A stretch of DNA of 64,000 nt from Actinoplanes lobatus (lineage in GTDB: Bacteria > Actinomycetota > Actinomycetes > Mycobacteriales > Micromonosporaceae). A program made the translations under genes and the position numbers. Where the stretch lies: assembly GCF_014205215.1 (NCBI RefSeq), contig NZ_JACHNC010000001.1:6692501-6756500 (forward strand), given 5' to 3'. A model generated the notes under the pieces. The model searched no databases, was not told the DNA's origin, and saw only the letters and a list, made by a program, of their open reading frames with translations. Below are positions 41,191 through 49,354 of the stretch, piece by piece (position 1 is the first letter of the stretch; each line of letters begins with the position of its first letter).

Positions 41191-41484
41191 TCACCCACTC
41201 TGATGTGCCTCGTGGAAGCTCTTTACACGGAGCGTGGGATCCCCGCTATCGGGTGTTTGCAAGCGGTCGGTAAGCAGAAAACCGGGTAGGGCGAAACGGG
41301 CCGCGTGTGCCCGCTCTGACAGCACGAATCCTGTACCGTTCAGTTCTTGCTTCCAGCCAAGTTCCAGGGCGTAACTGACGATCGCACGGACGTCTGTGGA
41401 AGTGGGATAGGCCCCATCGGCAGCACAGGCGCCCCACGATGACGGCCAGGCCGGGGACAGCAGGTCCGCGTTGAGCCGAGTAGC
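41191..41484 (-). pseudogene. 5'-truncated gene fragment
   Basis: A frame of 97 codons, bounded by TAG 41485-41487 and TGA 41191-41193, reads like real protein: STDVRAIVSYALELGWKQEL, NGTGFVLSERAHAARFALPG, FLLTDRLQTPDSG. It has no ATG, GTG or TTG in its first 50 codons. It looks like the C-terminal part of a gene whose 5' end was replaced, right where the divergent gene at 41490 begins. The family is not recognised. Confidence 0.5.
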
Positions 41485-41489
41485 CTAGA

Positions 41490-42164
41490 TTGGCGAGCGT
41501 GGATCATGATGACCTTGTCCGAACCGCGGTCGCGGTGGCCGCTGCCGCTGACCGGCGCGCGATCGAGCAGGCGTGGCTTGCGAGCCTGGTTACGAGGGAC
41601 CAGAGTCGGCGGAGTGTTTGGCCGCGGCTAACGTTCCTGCGGCACTTGCCCCAGCATGGCTTCGTGCCGTCGCAGCATTTCCACCCCACGAATTGTGGGG
41701 TGTGCGGTATGCGCGAGAGCGAAGATGCTGTCACATCCGAGTGCCTCGCCAGCGATGCCTTCTGGTTCCGGCCGATAAATATTCCGTGGGCCAGCGCCGC
41801 GGTGGAGCGGTTCGACGGAGCAGACGATGGCCATGATGTCCGCCGGGGCCGAGCAGTGCTGGAAGATATCGTTGATGCGATCCGGTCGCTGCCCGAGTCC
41901 GCACAGTTGACGGAGCTGAACGCAGCCCTGATCGGCAAACTAAAGTCGAACAAGCTAGAGCGGACAGTTCTGCTCGAAGCTCTTGGTTACGCCGGCGCCC
42001 TGCCCGCGGACGGATACCCGAGCTATGCGACAGAGTTCGTATCGTTCGACGACGCAAACACGCGAATGCCCAGCCAGTTCTACAAGAAGGAATGGGCGTA
42101 CCCCGTGCGGTTCTGGACCGGCGTGGACGGAGTCGATCCCGCCCGTCTGCCCACTGGTGAATGA
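41490..42164 (+). CDS. Hypothetical accessory protein with CxxC motif
   Basis: 224 aa from TTG 41490; GTG 41499 is an equally good start. It contains LTFLRHLPQHGFVPSQHFHP followed by NCGVCGMRESED, a possible metal site, and a helical part with LEDIVDAIRSLPESAQLTEL and LKSNKLERTVLLEALGYAGA. No enzyme motif is seen. Its stop overlaps the start of the next small ORF (ATGA). Its location among immunity-type genes suggests an accessory defence or immunity role, but I do not recognise the family. Confidence 0.72.
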   Translation: MASVDHDDLVRTAVAVAAAADRRAIEQAWLASLVTRDQSRRSVWPRLTFLRHLPQHGFVPSQHFHPTNCGVCGMRESEDAVTSECLASDAFWFRPINIPWASAAVERFDGADDGHDVRRGRAVLEDIVDAIRSLPESAQLTELNAALIGKLKSNKLERTVLLEALGYAGALPADGYPSYATEFVSFDDANTRMPSQFYKKEWAYPVRFWTGVDGVDPARLPTGE

Positions 42165-42286
42165 TGGAAGGCTTCCGTCATGGCTACCGCGAACCTGGCC
42201 ATCTCAACGGTGAGTTGACTGTACCTGGTCGCTCGGTTGTCGGCCATCACCTCCTGGACCTGAACCGGATCTACGGCTTGACGTGA
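42161..42286 (+). CDS. 41-aa ORF coupled to the preceding gene
   Basis: ATG 42161 overlaps the TGA of the 41490 gene. The sequence reads FRHGYREPGHLNGELTVPG, then VVGHHLLDLNRIYGLT, with coding character. It may be a fragment of a larger immunity-type protein or a genuine small partner. Confidence 0.5.
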   Translation: MMEGFRHGYREPGHLNGELTVPGRSVVGHHLLDLNRIYGLT

Positions 42287-42386
42287 GCAAGGCGCGATTA
42301 ATTTCCCGCACCGGCATGTCGGCTAACTCTCATGGCGATGCGGGCATGACGAAAGTCATTCCAGGCCTATTTGGCCATATTTGCGA

Positions 42387-43061
42387 TTATCTGTGTTGGA
42401 TTTGATCCTCTGCTTCTTTGAGCCATCGGCGGTACCAGTGAGCGAATCCGGTAGGCCTGCCATCCGGCTCGCAAAGCGGTCGAAAGCCGCCGTCGTCGGC
42501 GGTGTCGTCTGCCCACATCTGGCCACGTGCGGGCCCGCTGATCACGAGTACCTCACGGAGGGCGCAACCGAGGTGACAGAGATAGAGCAACCCGATGGAG
42601 TGCTCGGGCGCGCAGGTGACGTCATCGTGGTGCCGCCAATAGACGTCCTCGGCCTCGTTGAATTGCTCCTCTGAGTCGAAGTCGTCCTCGTCCGGCGGAT
42701 CGGGTAGGCCATCGGCCGGGTTGAACGCCTCGGTACGCGGGAACGGCTGGCTCAACGTAGCTAGATCAGTAAGGTCCGCGCCATCTCCCTCCCAATGCCA
42801 TCGGCCCTCGACACGGCGGAGCGGGAACAGGCCGTATGCAGGTCCCGCGCCTCCCCTGCCGACGTGTAGGAGAAAAGTCCGGTACTCGCCGGGTAGCTCG
42901 ATGCCCAGCTGTGACTCCAACTCGGCCAACTCATGGTCCGTGACAGGAGGCTCAAGTCGCCACTGATGGTCGTTGGCTCCAAAGATTGAGCCCGAGTTTG
43001 GATGGATGGACAGTGCGGCCAGGCGAGCACGTACGTCCGACCAGTCCGAGTTAATCACCAC
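42387..43061 (-). CDS. SMI1/KNR4-family (SUKH) immunity-type protein
   Basis: 224 aa from GTG 43061; an upstream in-frame extension to 43220 lacks coding character. VTDHELAELESQLGIELPGE, then YRTFLLHVGRGGAGPAYGLF is the core SUKH motif (helix, LP.dy..fl...Ng.G..yGl..). Later text has FNPADGLPDPPDED and SIGLLYLCHLGCALREVLVI, also characteristic. SUKH proteins neutralise contact-dependent and polymorphic toxins. No toxin gene is adjacent, so it is an orphan immunity gene. Confidence 0.9.
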   Translation of the reverse strand: MVINSDWSDVRARLAALSIHPNSGSIFGANDHQWRLEPPVTDHELAELESQLGIELPGEYRTFLLHVGRGGAGPAYGLFPLRRVEGRWHWEGDGADLTDLATLSQPFPRTEAFNPADGLPDPPDEDDFDSEEQFNEAEDVYWRHHDDVTCAPEHSIGLLYLCHLGCALREVLVISGPARGQMWADDTADDGGFRPLCEPDGRPTGFAHWYRRWLKEAEDQIQHR

Positions 43062-43233
43062 GCCACCATAGACCGCTGCTCGTAGCCCCGCTGCCGTGCA
43101 GCCTCCGCCTCGGCAAAGGGGCACCATTCCAGAAGCCTGATTCTCGGCGGGCCACAACTCCCTCACAGGCCGCTGCGCGGGCCACGGCTGATGACGTGAG
43201 GCAGCGACAACGAGCGACAACTTCGATGTGTCC

Positions 43234-43305
43234 TCAGTCTTCGAGCGGCTGCTTTGCCTGGATGGAGGTGATGCGATTTTCGGCTGGCGAGTAGACGATC
43301 AGGGG
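43234..43305 (-). pseudogene. 3' remnant of the immunity-type gene split by the insertion element
   Basis: Starting within the left target duplication, the minus strand reads PLIVYSPAENRITSIQAK, then QPLED and TGA at 43234-43236. It is in frame with the 5' part at 44671-45094 once the element and one target copy are removed. Confidence 0.85.
43296..43305. repeat. Left target-site duplication
   Basis: CGATCAGGGG, identical to 44671-44680 on the other side of the insertion sequence. Confidence 0.95.
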
Positions 43306-44670
43306 CAGGGTCATTGCGTGTTGGGATAGATGCTGGTCACGGCCTGTATGAGGTCGTTTGAGCGGCGGTCAGCGCGTCGGTTGGCGCGGGCGATGTTGGT
43401 TGCGCCGTTGATGCGGTGCCAGCCGATGGCGGTGTTACGCAGGGTGGCCATGATGGCGGGTCCGGTGCCGGTCCGGGCTTGATGTTGGTCTTCACGGAAC
43501 GTGACATCTCGGACGTTGTGTACCTGGTTTTCGATCAGCCATTCTGCTCTCGCCCATTTCTGCAGGTCGGCGGGTTGGGCGTGGGCGGCGGGCAGGGAGG
43601 TGATCAGGTAGGCGGTCTCGCGGCTGGTCTTGCCGTCGACGGTGCGGGTACGGGTGATCCGGACGGCCTGCTGGGCGTGCGGAAACGCGATACCGCCCGG
43701 GATGTGCACAGTGACGGCTTTGACGGTGCGGGTCTCTTTGCGGCCGTGGCCACGATCGCGGGTCCGGTCACCGACCGGGATTTGTGCCCAGGGAACGGCC
43801 TTGAGCTGGGCGAACAGGGTGGGCTGGTTGCCTTTTGCCTGCAGGAGCAGGTGGGCTCCGCGGGCGGTGATCTGCCGGGCGTGATCGGTCTGGGTATGCA
43901 GTGCGTCGGCGACGAACAGCACCCCGGCCAGGTCGCCGAGGATTTTCTCGACGGCGTTGAGTAGCGGGGTGAATGCTGGGATTTCGTTCGACTTGGTGTC
44001 GACGGTGACTTGGGCCAGAACGATGCCGGTGCTGGTGTCCAGCGCGGACAGCAGATGCACCTGACGCCCCTCAGCCAGCCGGGCGCCCCTGAGTGTTTTG
44101 CCGTCGACGGCGATCACCGTCCGGTAGCGGTGCGGCCGTTCGGGCGCCGGCTGCGCCCGAGCGCGAAGCCAGCCGGCCAGGACCGCGCTGACCAGGGCGT
44201 CATCGAGGCGGGTCAACAGTCGCCACACCGTTGTTCCGGCCGGTATTCCACGGGTGAACCCGAGTCGGGCCTGCGCAGGTTCGTCGAGGTCGTACAGCCA
44301 GTCGGTGATCGCAGTGAACGATGAGGCGCCGGCCAGGACCGCGCAGACCGCGACGGTCAGCAACGCTGCCAGGGGATACCGGATGCCACGAGGGTTCCGC
44401 GGGTCCGGGACCAGGCTTACGGCGTCGAGGAGTCCTCGGCGTTCACTGTCGGTGACCGGCCTTGTAGGCGTGTCCGGCCCAGGGGTAGTCACGGTCAGTG
44501 CGGAGATCAGAGATGATGCCATCGGCGGGTGGAGTCCTCGGTGGTCGTGCAGCGTGAAGAACTCCATGATCACCTTGAGGGCTTCACCCACCCCAACTGC
44601 CTCCACAGAGGCCACTCACTCCACAAAATACCTGGTCAGCGCATCACGCTCCGAGAATGCAACAGCCCTG
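43306..44670 (-). mobile_element. ISAs1-family insertion sequence, 1365 bp, intact
   Basis: Imperfect terminal inverted repeats: CAGGGTCATTGCGTGTTGGG at the left and CAGGGCTGTTGCATTCTCGG at the right (13 of 20 identical). A perfect 10-bp direct repeat, CGATCAGGGG, flanks it at 43296-43305 and 44671-44680, so the element transposed in as a unit. It carries one transposase gene with no frameshift. It interrupts an immunity-type gene near its 3' end. Confidence 0.95.
43311..44567 (-). CDS. ISAs1-family transposase
   Basis: 418 aa from ATG 44567 (AAGGTGATC upstream); ATG 44522 is an alternative. The N-terminal part has LLDAVSLVPDPRNPRGIRYP and LLTVAVCAVLAGASSFTAIT, typical of the DUF4338/ISAs1 N-domain. 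The DDE catalytic residues are in TVIAVDGKTLRGA, VLFVADALHTQ and AEWLIENQVHNVRDVTFRED. The end, LRNTAIGWHRINGATNIARA, is the usual family C-terminus. All of it is intact, so the element may still be mobile. Confidence 0.96.
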   Translation of the reverse strand: MEFFTLHDHRGLHPPMASSLISALTVTTPGPDTPTRPVTDSERRGLLDAVSLVPDPRNPRGIRYPLAALLTVAVCAVLAGASSFTAITDWLYDLDEPAQARLGFTRGIPAGTTVWRLLTRLDDALVSAVLAGWLRARAQPAPERPHRYRTVIAVDGKTLRGARLAEGRQVHLLSALDTSTGIVLAQVTVDTKSNEIPAFTPLLNAVEKILGDLAGVLFVADALHTQTDHARQITARGAHLLLQAKGNQPTLFAQLKAVPWAQIPVGDRTRDRGHGRKETRTVKAVTVHIPGGIAFPHAQQAVRITRTRTVDGKTSRETAYLITSLPAAHAQPADLQKWARAEWLIENQVHNVRDVTFREDQHQARTGTGPAIMATLRNTAIGWHRINGATNIARANRRADRRSNDLIQAVTSIYPNTQ

Positions 44671-45094
44671 CGATCAGGGGTACGTTCGGGGTGCTCTCCG
44701 GGGTAAGAACAACCTGTTTGTTGAGCTTCTGGCCGACCGTTCGCAGGAAGGAGCACAAGACGTTCAGTGCTTCCTGCCCATGCACGTCGTCTGGGTCGAA
44801 GTCGAACTCGATTTCTTCAGGGCTGAAGAAATGCGTGGCGACGACAATGTCGACTGCTGGTCGGATGTGCAGTGTGGGTGAACAGTCGCGCCGACGCTCG
44901 AAGATGTCCTCTATGCGGTCTGGCAAGGGCTTTAGCGTGCCGCCACTGCTGTAATCGTGCGGCCATCCGACCGAGCGAACGGCGTCGAGGACGAGTTGCC
45001 AATCGGTCATGCTGACGTCGAAGACGTACGCATCCAACAGCGACCCGTCGTCCTCGAAGTAATGGGCCACATCTTCCCAGCGCAGGTCTGTCAC
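44671..45094 (-). pseudogene. 5' part of immunity-type gene interrupted by ISAs1 element
   Basis: GTG 45094 starts MTDLRWEDVAHYFEDDGSLL. The protein includes DWQLVLDAVRSVGWPHDYSS, PLPDRIEDIFERRRDCSPTL and FFSPEEIEFDFDPDDVHGQE, then FLRTVGQKLNKQVVLTPEST and NVPLI, where the insertion lies. The interrupted frame now runs into the element and ends at 44636. Joining to 43234-43305 with one target copy removed restores a 161-aa protein with no frame loss. The style (acidic, F-S-P-E-E-I-E-F core) is that of actinobacterial orphan immunity proteins. Confidence 0.85.
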
Positions 45095-45234
45095 CGAGTC
45101 ATCATCCCGACCTGGGTGTTCTTCAGCAGCCCATTTTCATGCTTGAGAAGCATCATCCGCACGCCCATGATCACGTGCACTCTCATAGCCGCGATCCGTG
45201 CGCGTCCTGTAGACCCCGACAGGGGCGTCTCGTT

Positions 45235-46003
45235 TCATCTTTCCGTCCACACCGGCCTGAGCCCACCGCTCGTGCTGTAGAACAGGTGAGGCTGTAGTTC
45301 CTGTGCTGAGATCAGGGCATGCCGCAAAGTACGCGGATTGCCGGCCTCGACAGTCAGGAAAGGCTGGGTAGCGAGAAGATCGCGCAGGCCCGACAGTGGC
45401 CACGCAAGCCCGAGCAGCCGCCGGGCGCTGGCCAGGATCGCGATCGATCCCGACGGTATGCGGTCGACGTAGATGTCGGCCTTGACCGGCAGATTCCAGC
45501 TGGCTTCCATCGGGTTCCGCTGGCAGCCTAGAAGATGCGAGGCCCGGGTGCCTGCGGTAGCTGCTCGGGTCGTCTGTGCCAAGCTGTACCACCAGCCAGC
45601 ATCGATCCTCGTTTCGCCGGTGTTCAAGAGTTCGTCTTCGAAGCGCTCCAGGTCCACCGACGGGACCGAGCCGTGCTTCGCGACAGCGACGACATCTCTT
45701 GGCAGACGTACGCCATGTTTCTCGACATAGTGTGTCAAGCCTTGCGGCCATACGAAGTTCTCGCCATCGGTTTGCTCGGCACTACCGTTGGGCGAACCGC
45801 ACAATCGGCACACTGATATGCCTGCCCGCCACGGCATGTACAGCACCAGCCCGCAGATATTCGGCGATGGTCCGCGTTTCATCAGGGTTTACGCCGATGG
45901 ATACGAAGTCGCAGACGTCCGGCAGCCCTCCGGTTGCCTCAGGACCGTCCCAGTAGCCGATCAGTCGCAGAACCCTGGGCATTTGCTCTACCCCATCACA
46001 CAT
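45235..46003 (-). pseudogene. Frameshifted CxxC/His protein gene
   Basis: The upstream frame (ATG 46003 or 45982) reads VLRLIGYWDGPEATGGLPDV, then RTIAEYLRAG, and soon turns non-coding before its stop at 45782. The overlapping frame that continues reads LVLYMPWRAGISVCRLCGSP, then FVWPQGLTHYVEKHGVRLP and runs to TGA 45235. Proteins of this type normally carry both parts in one chain: YWDG, EYLRxG, CRxCG, NGS, WPEGLxHYVxxHGVRLP. A one-base indel near 45865 explains the split. CRLCG and HYVEKH could bind zinc. Confidence 0.75.
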
Positions 46004-46073
46004 GCCGGATCAAACGCGGCCACGGTACCAGTGAGTGCGCTCTTCTGCCGCTGTGATGTCGTGCGTTGGGCTC

Positions 46074-46280
46074 TCACGCAAGGTGCTCGCAGTACGGGCT
46101 GCATTTCCTGCCGAGGGAGTGGCCAAGGTCGGCGAGCAAGCGCGCGCCTCGCTCGACCTCCTCCCGAGTTGGCGGAGTAATCGGCGCACCCGCGGCGATG
46201 TGCTCTCCGACCTCATACAACGTGGCGTACAGATCCTCGGCGGTCGCCCGATCCAATCGCAGCGTGATGTCACCGTCCAC
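46074..46280 (-). CDS. Small hypothetical protein
   Basis: 68 aa from GTG 46280. It starts MDGDITLRLDRATAEDLYAT and continues with LYEVGEHIAAGAPITPPTRE, ending LGRKCSPYCEHLA. It looks like a complete small helical protein with two cysteines near the end. It lies 71 bp upstream of the frameshifted gene, in the same direction. The family is unknown. Confidence 0.6.
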   Translation of the reverse strand: MDGDITLRLDRATAEDLYATLYEVGEHIAAGAPITPPTREEVERGARLLADLGHSLGRKCSPYCEHLA

Positions 46281-46391
46281 GGGGCGACTTTACTGTCATG
46301 CCGCCGAGAGGTCCGCGGCTGGCGGAGTCGCCAGCCGCTCGAGCGATGAAGGCTGACTGACCGTAATGGCAGACAGCGAATGGTTCAGTGA

Positions 46392-46700
46392 TCAAGTTGA
46401 GCTGGACCCGTCAGGACCGAACGAAGCCGCATGGTTCGGCTCGGAACCTTCACCGAGGCCGGCTCGCCGTATCGATCCCCGCCGACCACGTCGACTGCCC
46501 CTGGAGATTTGCCCAGCGGCGATCGCGCCTCGGCGTAGAAGCTCGTCGCGATCTGGGACTTGTCGGGCACTCCGCCGTCGGCGCGTGAGCACCACGATCA
46601 AGGCCGCGATGAACAGCGTCAACCCGATGCTTCCACCGAGAATGATTTCTGGCATAGATAAGAATGTATTAATGGCGGGCAAGCCGTTAGGCACTGTCAT
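46392..46700 (-). CDS. Small single-pass membrane protein
   Basis: 102 aa from ATG 46700, or 87 aa from ATG 46657. One hydrophobic segment, ILGGSIGLTLFIAALIVVLT, is followed by RRRRSARQVPDRDELL and a basic, low-complexity tail. Start sites are weak. It follows the DUF4328-like gene by 44 bp in the same direction. Confidence 0.5.
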   Translation of the reverse strand: MTVPNGLPAINTFLSMPEIILGGSIGLTLFIAALIVVLTRRRRSARQVPDRDELLRRGAIAAGQISRGSRRGRRGSIRRAGLGEGSEPNHAASFGPDGSSST

Positions 46701-46744
46701 GCCGCTGATAAGGCGACTTCGTCGTTCCGGGCCGTCCTTTGGGC

Positions 46745-47716
46745 TCAGCCGCCGGGCACGACAGCGACCACGGCGTCTGGGGCGTCGACCGGGTAGAGCC
46801 CCCAGCTCAGCGCCGCCCGAGCCGCCTCTAGGAATACCGTCACCTCGCCCGCCCCGACCCGCCGGTACCGCAGCGCACCGTCGGCGGGCTCCTTGAGCAG
46901 CCCGTGATATTCCTCGGCCGCCGGCGGCTCCCACCCGTCCGCAACGCCGCCGGCGGGCGGCTCGGGGAACGCGGTGATCGTTGCCCCTGGCGGAATTGCG
47001 TCGCGGGCCTTCGCCGGATCGCCGCCCCGGGGAATCAGCAGCCACCGGTGCTCCCCTTCCCCCGTGCTCGCCAGCAGGACGAGGTCCTGCTCCTCGACGG
47101 TGTCCCTGACCTGCCACCACCAGCCGTCGTCCGCGACCCCCTCGGTGAATTCGGCGGGGACCAGGGCCGGTTCCGCAGTAGTGCGCGGCTTGCGCGAGTC
47201 GACGATCGCCTGGCGGACCTGATCGCGGATGGCCACCACACCGATCAACAGCACGGTGATCCCGGCGATCCGGACGGCGTCCAGCAGCGCGTCCACTCCG
47301 AGGGCGGAGACGACGTCGGACCCCGACGCGGGGTCGTGCCGCCGGACCACCGCGGGGATTCCGACGAGAAGCGACCACACCGGCACCGACCAGTGCCAGA
47401 CCGCGCCGTCGGCATCAGCCGGGACGAAGTAGCCGAGCATCTCCCGCGTCCGGTGCCGCCACAGGTAGAAACCGCCGATGTACGCGCCGAGCAGTACGAA
47501 GTGCAGCAGCCAGACGTCCATCGGATGGTCGATGATCCAGAGCACGTTCGGCGACACCGCCGGGTCGCCTGTCGACAGATGATGACGCAGGGCCAGTTCG
47601 CCGGCGAACAGGAACACGTCGAAGGCGCCCGCAACCCCGACGGCCAGGATCAGTGCGCGAGTGCCGAACTCCCATGAACGCGGCGGGCCGATAACGGCGG
47701 CCGTGGTGTCCTTCAT
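46745..47716 (-). CDS. Multi-pass membrane protein, DUF4328-like
   Basis: 323 aa from ATG 47716. Four hydrophobic segments occur in the first 190 residues: ALILAVGVAGAFDVFLFAGE, MDVWLLHFVLLGAYIGGFYL, WHWSVPVWSLLVGIPAVVRR and AVRIAGITVLLIGVVAIRDQ. The spacing and the FYLWRHRT/PVWSLLVG features resemble the DUF4328 family of actinobacteria. The soluble C-terminal half has DDGWWWQVRDTVEEQDLVLL and HRWLLIPRGGDPAKARDAIP. The function is unknown. Confidence 0.75.
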   Translation of the reverse strand: MKDTTAAVIGPPRSWEFGTRALILAVGVAGAFDVFLFAGELALRHHLSTGDPAVSPNVLWIIDHPMDVWLLHFVLLGAYIGGFYLWRHRTREMLGYFVPADADGAVWHWSVPVWSLLVGIPAVVRRHDPASGSDVVSALGVDALLDAVRIAGITVLLIGVVAIRDQVRQAIVDSRKPRTTAEPALVPAEFTEGVADDGWWWQVRDTVEEQDLVLLASTGEGEHRWLLIPRGGDPAKARDAIPPGATITAFPEPPAGGVADGWEPPAAEEYHGLLKEPADGALRYRRVGAGEVTVFLEAARAALSWGLYPVDAPDAVVAVVPGG

Positions 47717-47830
47717 CGAGCTTCCCGTAATCAATCTGTCCGATGGCGATCGTACGACCCTGAACGATTCCTCGTAGCGTCCCGGGACGTAGTCGGGGCG
47801 GCACGCTCTCGTGGCGGCATTGAGGAAAAA

Positions 47831-48043
47831 CTAGGAGCTGCGGTTGCGCCAGTACTTGACCAGGCCTACCGCGGTAAGAACGGAGCCGCTGACTACGCAC
47901 GCTCCGAATCCGAGCTGAAGGAACCCGGCGCCGATGTTCGGACCACCCCACTGAACCGGAAAGGCTTCTTCAGCCCACAGGTTGGCAGCCGCCCCGATCA
48001 AGCCGACCGCGAGCGCTAGAAGGCCGGCCTTGGTTGATGACAT
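47831..48043 (-). CDS. Small two-helix membrane protein
   Basis: 70 aa from ATG 48043 (GAGGGG about 8 nt upstream). Two hydrophobic segments: AGLLALAVGLIGAAANLWAE and AGFLQLGFGACVVSGSVLTA, ending KYWRNRSS. No family is recognised. Confidence 0.65.
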   Translation of the reverse strand: MSSTKAGLLALAVGLIGAAANLWAEEAFPVQWGGPNIGAGFLQLGFGACVVSGSVLTAVGLVKYWRNRSS

Positions 48044-48145
48044 TTCGAAGGACCCCTCATCGAAGCAAGGCAATCATGATCACGTGTCGCGGGGGATCGG
48101 TCAAGATCATGCGCGCTCGTCTGCCGCCGACAACGCGCGCCCGTG

Positions 48146-48625
48146 CTACGCCTGGATGGCTCCGGAAGTGCCCGGTCGGGAGACCGCGCGAGTACGGCGT
48201 GTGAGGCCGATCGCGAGTACGGCCGTAGTCAGGAGCGCGGTAGCCGTGAGATACCAGCTGATGCCGGGGCGGCTTGCCGCCACCGGATCAATAAGGTTCC
48301 CGGCGCTGTCCATGCCGAGGGCGTGCACCCTCGTGCCGGCAATGTGGATGCCGTACCAACCGACATTGCCCAACGCGGTCAGGGCACCCACGATCGCCGC
48401 CCACACGTACGCCCTTCGGTGGTACGCCATGGCGGCCACGACATCGGCGAGCGCCATCAGCAGCGCGCCGAGGAAGATCAAGGCGGGCAGCGTCGCGCGG
48501 TGGTCGAGTATGACGGACAGCCCGCTGCGCTCGCCGGTCAACGGGTTGCTCTCCCACGTCAACCCGACCCCAGCAGCGGCGGTCACCACCGCCGCGCACA
48601 GCGGCAACCACGATCCCCATCGCAT
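48146..48625 (-). CDS. Four-helix membrane protein
   Basis: 159 aa from ATG 48625. Hydrophobic segments at about 5-22, 47-66 (LPALIFLGALLMALADVVAA), 72-95 and 123-141 (ISWYLTATALLTTAVLAIGL). Short charged loops lie between them, and the end is basic. It resembles small uncharacterised actinobacterial integral membrane proteins, and no partner is evident. Confidence 0.72.
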   Translation of the reverse strand: MRWGSWLPLCAAVVTAAAGVGLTWESNPLTGERSGLSVILDHRATLPALIFLGALLMALADVVAAMAYHRRAYVWAAIVGALTALGNVGWYGIHIAGTRVHALGMDSAGNLIDPVAASRPGISWYLTATALLTTAVLAIGLTRRTRAVSRPGTSGAIQA

Positions 48626-48782
48626 GGTGTTCCGACGCGGTGCGGAACCGCTGGGTTCCCACTGCCCATACGAACATCGACCTCATCATCGCCGGCAAAC
48701 ACCGAATGAGCATTCCGCAGGACTCCGACCAGGCCCTCCAGCGAGAGCACATGCCCGGGGCGTGAACCTCTACGCTCTGGCG

Positions 48783-49193
48783 ATGGACGTGATCTGGTCA
48801 GCGACCGAACTCGGGTCGCGTCGTTTTCGCCCCACGCCGGTGAGGTCCGACCTGGCGGAGTTGGACAACCACTTCCGCCGGCTGCGCCGCCGCCGCGTCC
48901 GTGGCTACATCGAAGTCGAGGTTCCGAACGTCGAGTCCCCGCGGCTGACCATCGGTTTCCGCGGCGAATACGCGGTCATCCACATGTTCGTCGTTACTCC
49001 AGCCGTGCAGTCCTTCCTACTTGCCGGGGACGGCACCGTGCCCAGCGAGGCGTACGTCCAGGTGCCGGTCATGGACGAACTGACACGGTTCACCGGCGAC
49101 GTCGTCCTGGAAGTCCATCGCGCGTGGGACCTGGTACGAGCCTTTACCCGCACCGGGCGGGCCAGCGATATCGGTGAGTGGCACATGCTTTAG
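48783..49193 (+). CDS. Imm1-like immunity protein
   Basis: 136 aa from ATG 48783 (GTG 48762 also in frame). The C-terminal two thirds read SPRLTIGFRGEYAVIHMFVV and end TRFTGDVVLEVHRAWDLVRA, FTRTGRASDIGEWHML. Short beta strands and a final helix with aA.x.F...G.x...eW are the features of Imm1-type immunity proteins. No cognate toxin is adjacent. It is an orphan immunity gene by this reading. Confidence 0.62.
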   Translation: MDVIWSATELGSRRFRPTPVRSDLAELDNHFRRLRRRRVRGYIEVEVPNVESPRLTIGFRGEYAVIHMFVVTPAVQSFLLAGDGTVPSEAYVQVPVMDELTRFTGDVVLEVHRAWDLVRAFTRTGRASDIGEWHML

Positions 49194-49354
49194 TAGGCGA
49201 GGCCGGACGTACTTAGAATCAGCGTTTCCTGAGCACTGGCCACCGGTTGGCAGTTCAACACTCACATGCCGCCGTCCGTGGGCGCCGAACGCCGGTCACG
49301 CACCGAGCTGAAAAGACACCGCCGTACATTCCGCTGTCCGGGTGGGTCTGACAT

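Noticed and set aside
42387..43220. Long N-terminal extension of the SMI1/KNR4 protein
   Set aside because: The extra 53 residues lack coding character; GTG 43061 gives a normal-length protein.
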